From contig JACKHT010000013.1 in the NCBI GenBank assembly GCA_020638855.1, positions 1 to 64,000 of the forward strand: DNA of 64,000 nt. The letters run 5' to 3'. Each line of letters starts with the position of its first letter. The first letter of the stretch is position 1. The notes beneath the pieces were generated by a model, which did no database searches, was not told the origin of the DNA, and saw nothing but the letters and a program-made list of their open reading frames with translations. The position numbers and the translations under genes were made by a program. The DNA is from Planctomycetota bacterium. GTDB lineage: Bacteria > Planctomycetota > UBA1135 > GCA-002686595. Shown piece after piece: positions 51,754 to 61,940 of the stretch.

Positions 51754-53448
51754 ATGCTCACGTTTGCCTCGCTCCTCATTTCCAGCGCCATCGCAGCCAC
51801 CCCCCAGCCTATGGATCGCATCACAGGACAACCCTTCGCCACCCGTTCGGTTGTGTTTGGCACCCATGCCATGGCGGCCACCAGCCATCCGATGGCCACC
51901 CAGATCGCCCTGGACGTGATGAAGCAGGGCGGGAACGCGATCGATGCGGCCATTGCTGCCAACGCCTTCCTGGGGTTCGGCGAGCCAACCGGGTCGGGCA
52001 TCGGCGGGGATTTGTTCGCGATTGTTTGGGATGCGAAGAACAAGAAGCTGGTTGGCCTCAACGCTTCGGGCCGTTCGCCCATGGGGCTCAGCCTGGAAGA
52101 AATGCAGTCCAAGGCGGGCGAGAAGATCCCCCCCCTGGGCCCGCTTCCGGTGAGTGTGCCTGGATGCGTCGACGGCTGGTTCCAGTTGCATGACCGCTTC
52201 GGCAAGCTGCCCATGAAGGACCTCTTGGCCCCCACCATCCGTGCGGCGCGCGAAGGGATCCCGGTGCCTCAAACGATCGCCTACTACCTCTCGCGCAGCG
52301 CGACGGTGCTGGGCAGCTACCCCAACTTCGCCGATACGTACATGCCCGGCGGCAAGACCCCCGCCGAAGGCGAACGCTTTGCCAACCCGCGCTTGGCGGC
52401 CACGCTGGAGAAGATCGCCGAAGGCGGAGCGGAAGCCTTCTACCGCGGCCCCATTGCCAAAACCATGGCCGACTTCGTGCAAGCGCAAGGGGGCTACCTA
52501 TCCGTCGAAGACTTGGCCGCGCACCACTCGGACTGGGTCGAGCCCGTGGGCACTTCGTACCGCGGGGTCGAGTTGTGGGAACTACCCCCCAACGGCCAGG
52601 GCATCGCTGCCTTGCAGATGCTCAACCTGCTCGAACCCTACGACCTGGCCTCGATGGGACACCAGAGCGCGGACTTCGTGCACCTGTTCACCGAAGCCAA
52701 GAAGCTCGCCTTCGAGGACCGCGCGCGCTTCTATGCGGACATGGACTTCGCCGACGTCCCCGTCGACTGGCTGATTTCGAAGGAGTACGCACAGGAGCGC
52801 GGCAAGCTGCTCAACCCCAAGAAAGCCGCTCTAGAAATCCCGGCCACGCCCGCCACCCTAGAACAAGGCGACACGGTCTACCTGTGCACCGCCGACTCCG
52901 AGGGCAACATGGTTTCGCTGATCCAAAGCAACTATCGCGGCATGGGGTCCGGCATGGTGCCCCCGGGTTTGGGATTCATGCTGCAGGATCGCGGCGAGTT
53001 GTTCGATCTGACCCCTGGGCGCGCCAACACCTATGCCCCCGGCAAACGCCCCTTCCACACGATCATTCCCGCCTTCGTAACCAAGGACGGCGAACCTTAC
53101 ATCGCCTTCGGCGTCATGGGCGGAGCCACCCAGCCCCAGGCCCACGCCCAAATCCTGATCCACCTGCTCGATTTCGGCATGAACCTGCAGGAGGCCGGCG
53201 ACGCGGCGCGCATCGTGCACACGGGCTCCTCGCAGCCCACTGGCGAGGTCATGCGCGACGGGGGTTGGCTGCAATTGGAATCCGGTTTCGGACCCGAAAT
53301 CCGTAAGGAGCTCGAGCGGCGCGGCCACCGCCTGGGCAAGGACCGCGGATTGTTCGGCGGCTACCAAGCCATCCTGTGGGACCGCGAGCAGCGCACCTAC
53401 CAGGGGGCCTCGGAGTCGCGCAAGGACGGCTACGCGGCCGGATATTGA
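51754..53448 (+). CDS. ggt: Gamma-glutamyltransferase (proenzyme)
   Basis: 564 residues, periplasmic (signal LTFASLLISSAIAAT). Autoprocessed N-terminal nucleophile hydrolase that cleaves gamma-glutamyl bonds of glutathione. The large-subunit part has GTHAMAATSHPMATQIALDVM and GGNAIDAAIAA; the processing Thr is Thr374 in QGDTVYLCTADSEGN, followed by NYRGMGSG. Both halves are intact. The family's C-terminal GGxxxP motif appears as GGATQPQA. Confidence 0.95.
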   Translation: MLTFASLLISSAIAATPQPMDRITGQPFATRSVVFGTHAMAATSHPMATQIALDVMKQGGNAIDAAIAANAFLGFGEPTGSGIGGDLFAIVWDAKNKKLVGLNASGRSPMGLSLEEMQSKAGEKIPPLGPLPVSVPGCVDGWFQLHDRFGKLPMKDLLAPTIRAAREGIPVPQTIAYYLSRSATVLGSYPNFADTYMPGGKTPAEGERFANPRLAATLEKIAEGGAEAFYRGPIAKTMADFVQAQGGYLSVEDLAAHHSDWVEPVGTSYRGVELWELPPNGQGIAALQMLNLLEPYDLASMGHQSADFVHLFTEAKKLAFEDRARFYADMDFADVPVDWLISKEYAQERGKLLNPKKAALEIPATPATLEQGDTVYLCTADSEGNMVSLIQSNYRGMGSGMVPPGLGFMLQDRGELFDLTPGRANTYAPGKRPFHTIIPAFVTKDGEPYIAFGVMGGATQPQAHAQILIHLLDFGMNLQEAGDAARIVHTGSSQPTGEVMRDGGWLQLESGFGPEIRKELERRGHRLGKDRGLFGGYQAILWDREQRTYQGASESRKDGYAAGY

Positions 53449-53551
53449 TCCCAGGATCGGCGCAAGTTTCCAGGAACCCGTAGGACGCGACGGCCCCTAC
53501 GAGAAGGGGTGGCGCCGCTTGGCCTCGCCATCCCCTAGGATCTAGCTTGCC

Positions 53552-54346
53552 ATGTACGCCCTGCTCACCCTCTTCCTCGTCCTTGCCCTGGCCCTGCTCT
53601 TGGCCCGGGTCGCCACCCAGGCATTGGTTCACACGGGCATGTGCGAAGAAACCGCCCGCTTCCAAGCCTGGTCGTGCCTCTCCGGGGTCGGATTCACCAC
53701 CAAGGAAGCCGAGAGCATCGTCAACCACCCCGTGCGCCGGCAGCTGGCGATGATGCTCATGATGGTGGGCAACGTGGGCGTCGTGACGGTGGTTTCGTCA
53801 TTGATCCTCGCGTTCATCAACAACGCCGAACACAGCATCAGCGCGCTCACCAAGGCTTCGGTGCTGGTGGCTGGGATCGGGATTCTTTGGCTGTTGAGCT
53901 CGAGCCGCTATGTGGACCGTTGGCTCAAGCGGGCGATCGACTGGGCCTTGGACCGCTACACGAAGTTGGGCGTGCGCGACTTTGAAAGTCTGTTGACCCT
54001 TTCGGGCGGCTACCGCGTCTCCGAGCTCTACATCGACGAGGACGATTGGCTGGCGGGCAAGAGCCTGCGCGACTCATGCTTGCGCAAGGAGGGCCTCAAC
54101 GTGCTCGGCATCCGTCGCGTGGATGGATCGTTCGAGGGCGAAATGTCCCCCGAAATCCCGATCCGCAAGGGGGACAGCATCTTTGTGTATGGCCGACTCG
54201 CCTCGATCGAAGCCATCGATCAACGCCGCCGAGGCTGGGATGGGGATCGTGAGCACCGTCAGGCCATCGAAGAACAACAGCGCGCGCTCGAAGAGCAACG
54301 TCGAACGGCGGAAAAAGCTCAGAGCACGCAAGCGACCGCCCCTTAA
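53552..54346 (+). CDS. TrkA-C (RCK) domain membrane protein
   Basis: 264 residues with three or four hydrophobic helices in the first 125 residues (LLTLFLVLALALLLARV; MLMMVGNVGVVTVVSSLIL; VLVAGIGILWLL) followed by an RCK_C/TrkA-C domain (SELYIDEDDWLAGKSLRDSC; IPIRKGDSIFVYG) as found in K+ channels and transporters. The membrane part contains CLSGVGFTTKEAES, loosely like a K+ filter (TxGxxT), but the identity of a true pore is not shown. The C-terminal ~45 residues are a Glu/Arg coiled-coil-like tail. Confidence 0.75.
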   Translation: MYALLTLFLVLALALLLARVATQALVHTGMCEETARFQAWSCLSGVGFTTKEAESIVNHPVRRQLAMMLMMVGNVGVVTVVSSLILAFINNAEHSISALTKASVLVAGIGILWLLSSSRYVDRWLKRAIDWALDRYTKLGVRDFESLLTLSGGYRVSELYIDEDDWLAGKSLRDSCLRKEGLNVLGIRRVDGSFEGEMSPEIPIRKGDSIFVYGRLASIEAIDQRRRGWDGDREHRQAIEEQQRALEEQRRTAEKAQSTQATAP

Positions 54347-54426
54347 GCGAGCGAGCGAGCCCCAAGGGCCCGCCCGCACCGTAGCCAATCCATACCGCTG
54401 GCCGCTCGTGGCCTAGCGCTGGACTA

Positions 54427-55626
54427 CTAGCCCTTGCGGGCGTCGTCCTTCTTGGTGTCGTCCTTCTTGGTGTCGCCTTTCTTAGCGTCGCCCTTCTCCG
54501 GGTCGCGCTTCTCCGGGTCACTTTCGTCGGCCGGCTTCTCCTTGAGCGCTTGGATCTGCGCGTCGATCATTTTGTCCAACGCTTCGCCATCGTGCCCGCT
54601 GGCCAGGATCTTTCCGGTAGGACCGATCAAGAAGTACGTGGGATAGGCCCGCACTTGGTACAGGTTGGAAATGGGCGATGTCCCCGGGGTTTGGTGGGCG
54701 ATCTTCCACGTCACGGAGAAATCCTCGATTCCTTTGCGGATCTCGGTATCGGTGTCTTTGACGCTGACGCCGATCAACTCGAACGGGTCGTCTTTGTGGC
54801 GCTCCACGAGCGCGCGCAGGTGCGGCATGCCGCCCCTGCAGGGGCCTCACCAAAAGCCGAAGAAGTCGATCAGAACGACCTTGCCCCGATAATCCGAGAG
54901 GCGGATCGTTTCGCCATCCACCGATTTGCCCAGGAAGTCGGGGGCCATGGCCCCCACACTCACATCGACCTTCTCCACGATCGGCCGGGCACGCACGGCG
55001 AACTCGGTCTTGGGGTGGTCCTTGACGATTTCCTTGAGCATCTGGCGGCCCATGTCCTTGCTGGCATCGTCGCTCTCCTCCAGGAGCAGTTGGCCGGTGT
55101 AGAACTTCGCGGCCACGCGCTGGATTTCGGGAGCTTCGACCTGGGCCATCACCCGCTTGAGCATGTTGATGCGTTGCATGGGTACCAACTCCTTGTCGGT
55201 GGCCACGGTCTGCATGGCGGACAGGTACCAGTCCTGGTTGCCGAAGTCCTTGAGGAGTCGGGTGTACATGTCCAAGGCGCGCTCTTCGCGCTTCTCTTTG
55301 GGCACGCCCAAGTAGCGCTGGTTGGCGACCAACCACAACAGCCCGCGCCCCTCGCCCTCGGCCACCAAGGCTTCGAAGCGGGGTTGGAAGGCCAAGGCCG
55401 GATGGTTGCGGCGGAGTTCGCGACGTTTGGCCGCATCCTTCGACTCGCGGATGGCCAACTGCCACTCGGCGACGGCGGTTTCGAAAGCGGCGACCGCATC
55501 GGCGTAAGCGGTCGACTGGGCGACCGGCTTCTCGACCGGCTTCTCGACGGGCTTGGGTTCCTGCGACGCAAGCGGCGGCGCCGGCGCGAACCCCATCAGG
55601 CTGGTGAAGAGGAGGGTGGTGAACAT
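54427..55626 (-). CDS. TlpA-like exported thioredoxin with in-frame UGA (candidate selenoprotein)
   Basis: One 399-residue frame broken only by a TGA at 54847-54849 (codon 260). Upstream residues end VVLIDFFGFW and downstream residues begin GPCRGGMPHLRALVERHKDD, so the UGA replaces the first Cys of W-C-G-P-C (WUGPC); Cys263 is the resolving residue. The thioredoxin cis-Pro strand AYPTYFLIG follows. The upstream half has a signal peptide (MFTTLLFTSLMGFAPAPPLASQ) and helical TPR-like repeats, then APDFLGKSVDGETIRLSDYRGK, typical of TlpA/ResA thiol-disulfide proteins. A hairpin right after UGA could be a bacterial SECIS. Selenocysteine is inferred; a nonsense mutation or sequence error remains possible. 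The C-terminus ends in Lys/Asp repeats. Confidence 0.7.
54815..54846 (-). promoter_or_regulatory. Candidate bacterial SECIS element
   Basis: In minus-strand RNA, bases +8 to +31 after the UGA form a stem of five pairs (GCAGG/CCUGC), a G-A mismatch, and four further pairs (GCGG/CCGC) around a CAUG loop at +18 to +21, with a U-G pair below. Bacterial SECIS loops are usually at +16 to +37 with a G early in the loop; opening the top G-C pair gives that. A competing 5-bp hairpin (GCCCC/GGGGC) is closer to the UGA. Not tested. Confidence 0.45.
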
Positions 55627-55762
55627 GGTGAAAGCAAATGGCGAGGGCCTCGGCCCGGGAACGATTGCGACCATCCTAACGAAACGAAGGGGCTCGGATC
55701 GGGATTCCTAGGACTCCCGGGTCGTCCTGGGGCTCCCGGATTGGTTGAGAGGCTGGCTGGCC

Positions 55763-55794
55763 GGCTGGATGGCTGGATGGCTGGATGGCTGGAT
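55763..55794. repeat. Octanucleotide tandem repeat GGCTGGAT x4
   Basis: Four exact copies with related GGCTGG units on both sides, in the 346 nt intergenic region (55627-55972) between the divergently transcribed thioredoxin and acyl-CoA ligase genes. Apart from the repeat I see no other gene or signal there. The repeat length could vary between isolates. Confidence 0.75.
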
Positions 55795-55972
55795 GAAAGG
55801 CTGGCTGGCCAGAAAAGATAGGCGCAAGGCGGCTTCGTGTTGGAGGCCTGTACGCAAAACGAACCCGGATTTGACTGGATGCCTCGGGATTGGACGCAAA
55901 CCGCTACCCAGGGGTCGGTTGGAGCAGGCCCGGGGCCAGGCGCCAGACCCAACCACCTGCTACCCTGCCGCC

Positions 55973-57505
55973 ATGTCGCTTTGGAAGCTACTCGAAGAGG
56001 GGGTCGCGCAGGACCCGAGCGCACCCGCCATCGCCAGCGGCGAGCCCGCCCTTTCCTATGCCGAACTGCGCGCTCGCATCGTTCGCTTGGCCCGCGAGCT
56101 GACCCTGCTCGGGGTGGAGGTGGGCGATCGGGTCGCGATCTTGGCGGGCAACGGATGCCCCTTCTTGGAGGCGTACTTTGCCTGCGCCGGTTTGGGCGCG
56201 ATTTTGGTGCCGCTGGGCACGCGGCTCGCACCCGCCGAGTGGCGCATGTTGCTCATCCATTCCGAAGCCAAATGGTTGCTGGTAGGAGACGGCTGGACCG
56301 ACGCAGCCAAACGCATCCCCCTGCCCGACACCACCCGCATCGCAGACCTGCGTTCGGGCGCAGGACCGCGCCTGCAGCCCTGGGGGCAGACTCCCCCCGC
56401 CTTGCCCGCTTCGAATCGTTGGATTGCGCGTGACGTCTCCGCAGAGACCGTGGCGCAGATCTACTACACCAGCGGTACGACCGGGGATCCCAAGGGAGTC
56501 ATGCTCACCCACGGCAACGTGACGCAGCACGCCCGTTGGGCGATCGACGAGTTTGCCCTGGGCGCGGGGGATACCTGGGGGCACTTTGCACCCATGTTCC
56601 ACCTGGCCGATGCCTGGGCCACCTTTGCCGCCACGGCGGTCGGCGCGCAGCATGCATTCCTTGCCCAATTCGAAGCCCAGGCGGCGCTCGATCGGATCCA
56701 AAGCGCGGGGGTCACCTTGACCAACCTAGTGCCCACCATGCTGCAACGCATGCTGGCCTTGGCCCCGCCATCCGCCAAAACTCGGCTGCGGCTCGTGCTC
56801 TCGGGGGGCGCCCCGATCGCTCCCGCGGTGGTGGCTCGCGTGCTCGATTTCTTTGGTTGCGACTATGCACAGACCTATGGACTGACCGAAACCAGTCCGT
56901 ACTTGACGCTCAGCCTGCCCGGCCCGGGCGAAGCGCCGTTTGCGGCCGAGGAACGACTCGAACGCATTTCGCGCACGGGCCGCGCCTTCGGCGGGGTCGG
57001 GTTGCAAGTGGTCGATGAAACCGGGCTTCCCGTGGCGCAGGACGACCGCACCGTGGGCGAGATCTGGGCCCAGGGCCCCACCGTCACTCCGGGCTACTGG
57101 AACCACCCCGAAGCCACCCGCGCCGCCTTCGAGGGGGCTTGGTTGCGCACCGGCGACCTCGCCACCTGGGACGCTCGCGGCTCGCTGCGCATCGTTGACC
57201 GCAAGAAAGACGTGATCCTGTCGGGCGGCGAAACCGTGTACAGCACCGAAGTCGAAGCCGCACTCTTGGCCCATCCCGACGTGCTCGAAGCGGCGGCCTA
57301 TGGGGTCCCGAGCGAAGCCTGGGGCGAAGAGGTGCGCGCGGCCGTGGTCTGGAAACCCGGCGCGCCCGGCGATCCCGCCGCGCTGAATGGGTTCCTACGC
57401 GAGCGGCTGGCTGGCTTCAAATGCCCCAAAGTCCTCTCGATTCTGGATGAGCTCCCCAAAACCAGCTCAGGCAAGATCAAAAAGCGGGACCTGCGCCAGG
57501 GCTGA
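55973..57505 (+). CDS. AMP-dependent acyl-CoA synthetase/ligase
   Basis: 510 residues. ANL superfamily motifs: P-loop YYTSGTTGDPKGVM, YGLTETSP, the hinge-region RTGDLATWD, KKDVILSGGETVYSTEVEAAL and the catalytic Lys of PKTSSGKIKKRDLRQG. Activates a carboxylic acid (probably fatty or aryl acid) to its CoA ester through an acyl-adenylate; the substrate cannot be read. Start ATG 55973 follows the family's usual N-terminus LWKLLEEGVAQDPSAPAI. Confidence 0.9.
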   Translation: MSLWKLLEEGVAQDPSAPAIASGEPALSYAELRARIVRLARELTLLGVEVGDRVAILAGNGCPFLEAYFACAGLGAILVPLGTRLAPAEWRMLLIHSEAKWLLVGDGWTDAAKRIPLPDTTRIADLRSGAGPRLQPWGQTPPALPASNRWIARDVSAETVAQIYYTSGTTGDPKGVMLTHGNVTQHARWAIDEFALGAGDTWGHFAPMFHLADAWATFAATAVGAQHAFLAQFEAQAALDRIQSAGVTLTNLVPTMLQRMLALAPPSAKTRLRLVLSGGAPIAPAVVARVLDFFGCDYAQTYGLTETSPYLTLSLPGPGEAPFAAEERLERISRTGRAFGGVGLQVVDETGLPVAQDDRTVGEIWAQGPTVTPGYWNHPEATRAAFEGAWLRTGDLATWDARGSLRIVDRKKDVILSGGETVYSTEVEAALLAHPDVLEAAAYGVPSEAWGEEVRAAVVWKPGAPGDPAALNGFLRERLAGFKCPKVLSILDELPKTSSGKIKKRDLRQG

Positions 57506-57542
57506 TGCCGGATCGCCCCCGCGAGCGGGCTATGCTTGGCCC

Positions 57543-59090
57543 ATGAAGTCCGCCGGCTGGCTCCCCCTGCTCGGTCTCCTGTTGTTGACCTTTTTTCAGC
57601 GTGGTGCGGTGTACTCCGCCCCGCGGATCGATCTATTCGGCATCTACGGGGGCGGCACCAACGCCGACGCGGACGCGGTGGTGGCCGGCGAAGAACGCGC
57701 GCGCATCAACGTGGCGCTCGATCTGCGCGAGGGACCGGTCATGCCGCTGATCGACTACCAGTACGCCAACTACTGTGGCGGTTCGCTGGTGGTCAGCCTG
57801 CTGTTGGTCCCGGTGATCGAGGTCTTCGGCCCCACCGTTTGGGCTCTGCGCTTCTTTGCCTTGACGCTCAACTTGGTGGCCTTGGTCTGCCTGTTCGCCG
57901 TCTTGGACCGCTGGGTATCGCGGCGCGCAGCGATCTTCGGCGGGCTGTTGTGGGCCCTCGCGACGCCGGGGCTGTTGATCAACACCATGGTCGTTTGGGG
58001 CACCCACGTGGAAAGCAACGTGTTGGCTCTGGGCACCCTGTGGTTGTTCCTCAGCATCCATGCCTCGCCCGAGCGCCGCACCGCCAAGCGCTGGTGGCTG
58101 GGGGTCATGCAAGGGCTCAATTTCTACATCGGGTACCAGACCGTGTTGGCGATCGCCATGCTCGGCTTCTTCGACCTGTTCCCCAAGCGCTTCCCCAAGC
58201 CCAAGGAGTGGCTGGCGCAAATCGTTGGACTCCTGATCGGGGCTTCCCCGTGGCTCTGGTACAACCTGCGCAACGACTTTTCGGGGCTGCGCATCTACGA
58301 ACACCAGGGCAGCGAGAACCTGGCCGCGGAAGGTGCATTCAGCAAATGGACGGGCTTGTTTGGCTCGGACTTGCCCACCGGACAGTGGTTCCAGAAATCG
58401 TTCCCCGCGTGGGGCGCGACCTTCGACGGAATCTACGTGGTGGTGCTCCTGGGAGCAGCCTTGCTTGGCATGCTTTGGTGGCGCCGGCGGAGTCCCCAAG
58501 GCGATTCGCAAGTCCCCTCCCCCGGCCATTTGGCGGGGATCTACCTGCTGGGTTTTTGCGCCATGTACGCCTTCACGCGCTTCGGCGTGACCCCGCATGA
58601 GGACGTGTTCGGATATCGCTATCCGTTGATCGCCATGCCCTGGCTGATCCTGGCCGCAGGGGTGGGCTTCGATCGCTTGGCCAGCTGGGGCACCGTGCCC
58701 AGGGCGCTGGCCTGGGTCCTGAGCTTGGGCCTTGCAGGAGTTTCGCTGGCCGCGATCCCGGGCCTCACGCGCGCCGAACGCTTCGGCGTCGAACGCACGG
58801 TGGAGGTCCAAAACCTACCCAGCCACACCCTGTGGATGTTCGCAAGCTACCGCCAATTCCCCGAGCGCTACCCCGCCTTGATCCGCTCGCTGCGCGCCCA
58901 CCGCACGCCCGAGGAATTCGAAACCATGATGCGCTCGTTGGGCCGAGCCGTGCAATGGCTCGGCGCCGACCAACCGGGCTTCCAAGGCCCCCAACTCGAA
59001 TTCGCGGCGCAACTGCGCCGTATGCGCGAAATCCTCCTCCAAGAACTCCCCCCCGAAATGCACGCCTGGTTCCCCGAGCCGGGGAGTTGA
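57543..59090 (+). CDS. Polytopic membrane protein, GT-C glycosyltransferase-like
   Basis: 515 residues with about ten membrane helices. The first extracytoplasmic loop contains polar Asp/Glu residues (NADADAVVAGEERARIN) and DYQYANYCGGSL, as in the lipid-linked-sugar-using GT39/ArnT-like families; helix-rich sections (VVSLLLVPVIEVFGPTVWALRFFALTL) follow. No exact family is recognised and the substrate is unknown. Positioned 37 nt after the acyl-CoA ligase on the same strand. Confidence 0.65.
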   Translation: MKSAGWLPLLGLLLLTFFQRGAVYSAPRIDLFGIYGGGTNADADAVVAGEERARINVALDLREGPVMPLIDYQYANYCGGSLVVSLLLVPVIEVFGPTVWALRFFALTLNLVALVCLFAVLDRWVSRRAAIFGGLLWALATPGLLINTMVVWGTHVESNVLALGTLWLFLSIHASPERRTAKRWWLGVMQGLNFYIGYQTVLAIAMLGFFDLFPKRFPKPKEWLAQIVGLLIGASPWLWYNLRNDFSGLRIYEHQGSENLAAEGAFSKWTGLFGSDLPTGQWFQKSFPAWGATFDGIYVVVLLGAALLGMLWWRRRSPQGDSQVPSPGHLAGIYLLGFCAMYAFTRFGVTPHEDVFGYRYPLIAMPWLILAAGVGFDRLASWGTVPRALAWVLSLGLAGVSLAAIPGLTRAERFGVERTVEVQNLPSHTLWMFASYRQFPERYPALIRSLRAHRTPEEFETMMRSLGRAVQWLGADQPGFQGPQLEFAAQLRRMREILLQELPPEMHAWFPEPGS

Positions 59091-59125
59091 GCGGTCGTCC
59101 GTGAGGGGGTTCGGAGGGGGCCAGG

Positions 59126-60475
<1,350 letters not shown>

Positions 60476-60512
60476 GGTGCCTGTAGGGGTGCCTGTCGGG
60501 GTGCCTGCCAGG
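60476..60512 (-). repeat. Tandem repeat containing SD-like motif before glyS
   Basis: About three 11-12 nt copies of ACAGGCACCCC (minus strand), the last ending directly at the glyS ATG, with CAGG 7 nt before the start acting as a Shine-Dalgarno. Copy number could alter spacing or ribosome access. Inference only. Confidence 0.6.
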
Positions 60513-60683
60513 ATTCCTGGCGGGGTTGCTCGATTGATGCGGAGGGTCGATCTTAGCGGCGTAGAGAGCCCAGGGCACCCTTGGCACGGCTTTCCGGTCG
60601 AGTTTCAGCCTACTGTTCTCCCCGCCGAAGCACTCCGAACAGGTCCTGACATGGGCTTGTCCCACCGCTAGACTAGCCTCCCC

Positions 60684-61940
60684 ATGGCCTTCCCCAGCCC
60701 CACCGCCCAAGCCGTACGTAGCTGGCGCGCACCGCTCGCCTCCGCCGCCCAATCCGGGGCGATCCGCGAGGAGCTCGACCGCCTCGAGACCCTCGTCGAC
60801 GCTGGCCAGCGCATCAGCCAGGAAGAGGCGCTGTTCCTGCACGCCCAGGCCGATTTGTTGACCCTGGGGCGCATGGCCACCAGCCGGCGCCTCCAGAAGC
60901 AGCCCGACGCGCGCATCACCTACATCGTCGATCGCAACCTCAACCCCACCAACGTCTGCATCACCGACTGCGGGTTCTGTGCCTTCTATCGCAGCCCGGG
61001 GCACCGCGAGGCCTACGTGCTTTCGCGCGATGAGATCTACCAGAAGGTCGAGGAGACCGTGCGACTGGGCGGTCAGCAACTGCTCATGCAGGGTGGGCAC
61101 CACCCCGCCGTGCTTTCGGACTGGTGGTGCGAACTGATCGCGGACATCAAGGCGCGCTTCGACATCAATTGCCATGCGCTCTCGGCCCCCGAGATCGAGC
61201 ATTTCGCACGCTACGAGAAGCGCTCGATCGAGGCGGTGGTCGCCGACTTGGTCGAGGCGGGACTCGGTTCGGTTCCCGGCGCGGGCGCCGAGATGTTGGT
61301 CGAACGGGTGCGCGAGATCATCGCCCCCAAAAAGACCACCACCGACGATTGGCTCGATGTGCACCGCAAAGTCCACCAGGCGGGTTTGCGCAGCTCCGCC
61401 ACCATGATGTTCGGCAACGTCGAGACGATTCCCGAACGCATCGAGCACCTGATTCGGCTGCGCGAGCTACAGGACGAAACGGGGGGCTTCACGGCCTTCG
61501 CCAGCTGGAACACCCAGCCCGACGGGGTTCCCGACGAAGCGCTCTTCCCGCGCAAGACGACCCCGGCCGAGTACCTGCGGGTGCAGGCCATCGCGCGCAT
61601 CGTGCTCGACAACTTCGACCACATGCAAACCAGCTACGTCACCCAAGGCATGAAACTGGCCCAGGTCTCGCTGGCCTTTGGCTGCGACGACTTCGGCGGC
61701 ACCATGCTCGAAGAGAATGTGGTCTCGGCCGCTGGCTGCTTCCACTTGGAGTCGATCCAAACCATCGAAGCCTTGATCCGCAACGCGGGCTACGAGCCGC
61801 TGCAACGCAACAGCTGGTACGGCATCGTCGACGAGCGCTTCACCGGAACCACCTGGCCCAAGAATCGTGAGCAGGCCGCCACCCACCCGGCTGCCCCGGC
61901 TGCCTGGCGCCAACCGGCCCTGGAGAGCCGCCCCCAATGA
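60684..61940 (+). CDS. mqnC: Cyclic dehypoxanthinyl futalosine synthase (MqnC)
   Basis: Radical SAM enzyme of futalosine-pathway menaquinone synthesis, 418 residues. The [4Fe-4S] motif is Cys92-x3-Cys96-x2-Cys99 in NVCITDCGFCAFYR. It contains GGHHP (family GGxxP), DETGGFTAF and MLEENVVSAAG. The N-terminal ~70 residues and C-terminal ~25 are extra. The stop overlaps the mqnE start (ATGA). Confidence 0.93.
   Translation: MAFPSPTAQAVRSWRAPLASAAQSGAIREELDRLETLVDAGQRISQEEALFLHAQADLLTLGRMATSRRLQKQPDARITYIVDRNLNPTNVCITDCGFCAFYRSPGHREAYVLSRDEIYQKVEETVRLGGQQLLMQGGHHPAVLSDWWCELIADIKARFDINCHALSAPEIEHFARYEKRSIEAVVADLVEAGLGSVPGAGAEMLVERVREIIAPKKTTTDDWLDVHRKVHQAGLRSSATMMFGNVETIPERIEHLIRLRELQDETGGFTAFASWNTQPDGVPDEALFPRKTTPAEYLRVQAIARIVLDNFDHMQTSYVTQGMKLAQVSLAFGCDDFGGTMLEENVVSAAGCFHLESIQTIEALIRNAGYEPLQRNSWYGIVDERFTGTTWPKNREQAATHPAAPAAWRQPALESRPQ

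Noticed and set aside
54427..54828. Separate short thioredoxin gene beginning at an internal ATG
   Set aside because: It would lack the first half of the domain including the WxxPC Trp; the frame is identical to the upstream part, so a single gene with UGA fits better. A frameshift was also excluded because the reading frame is continuous.
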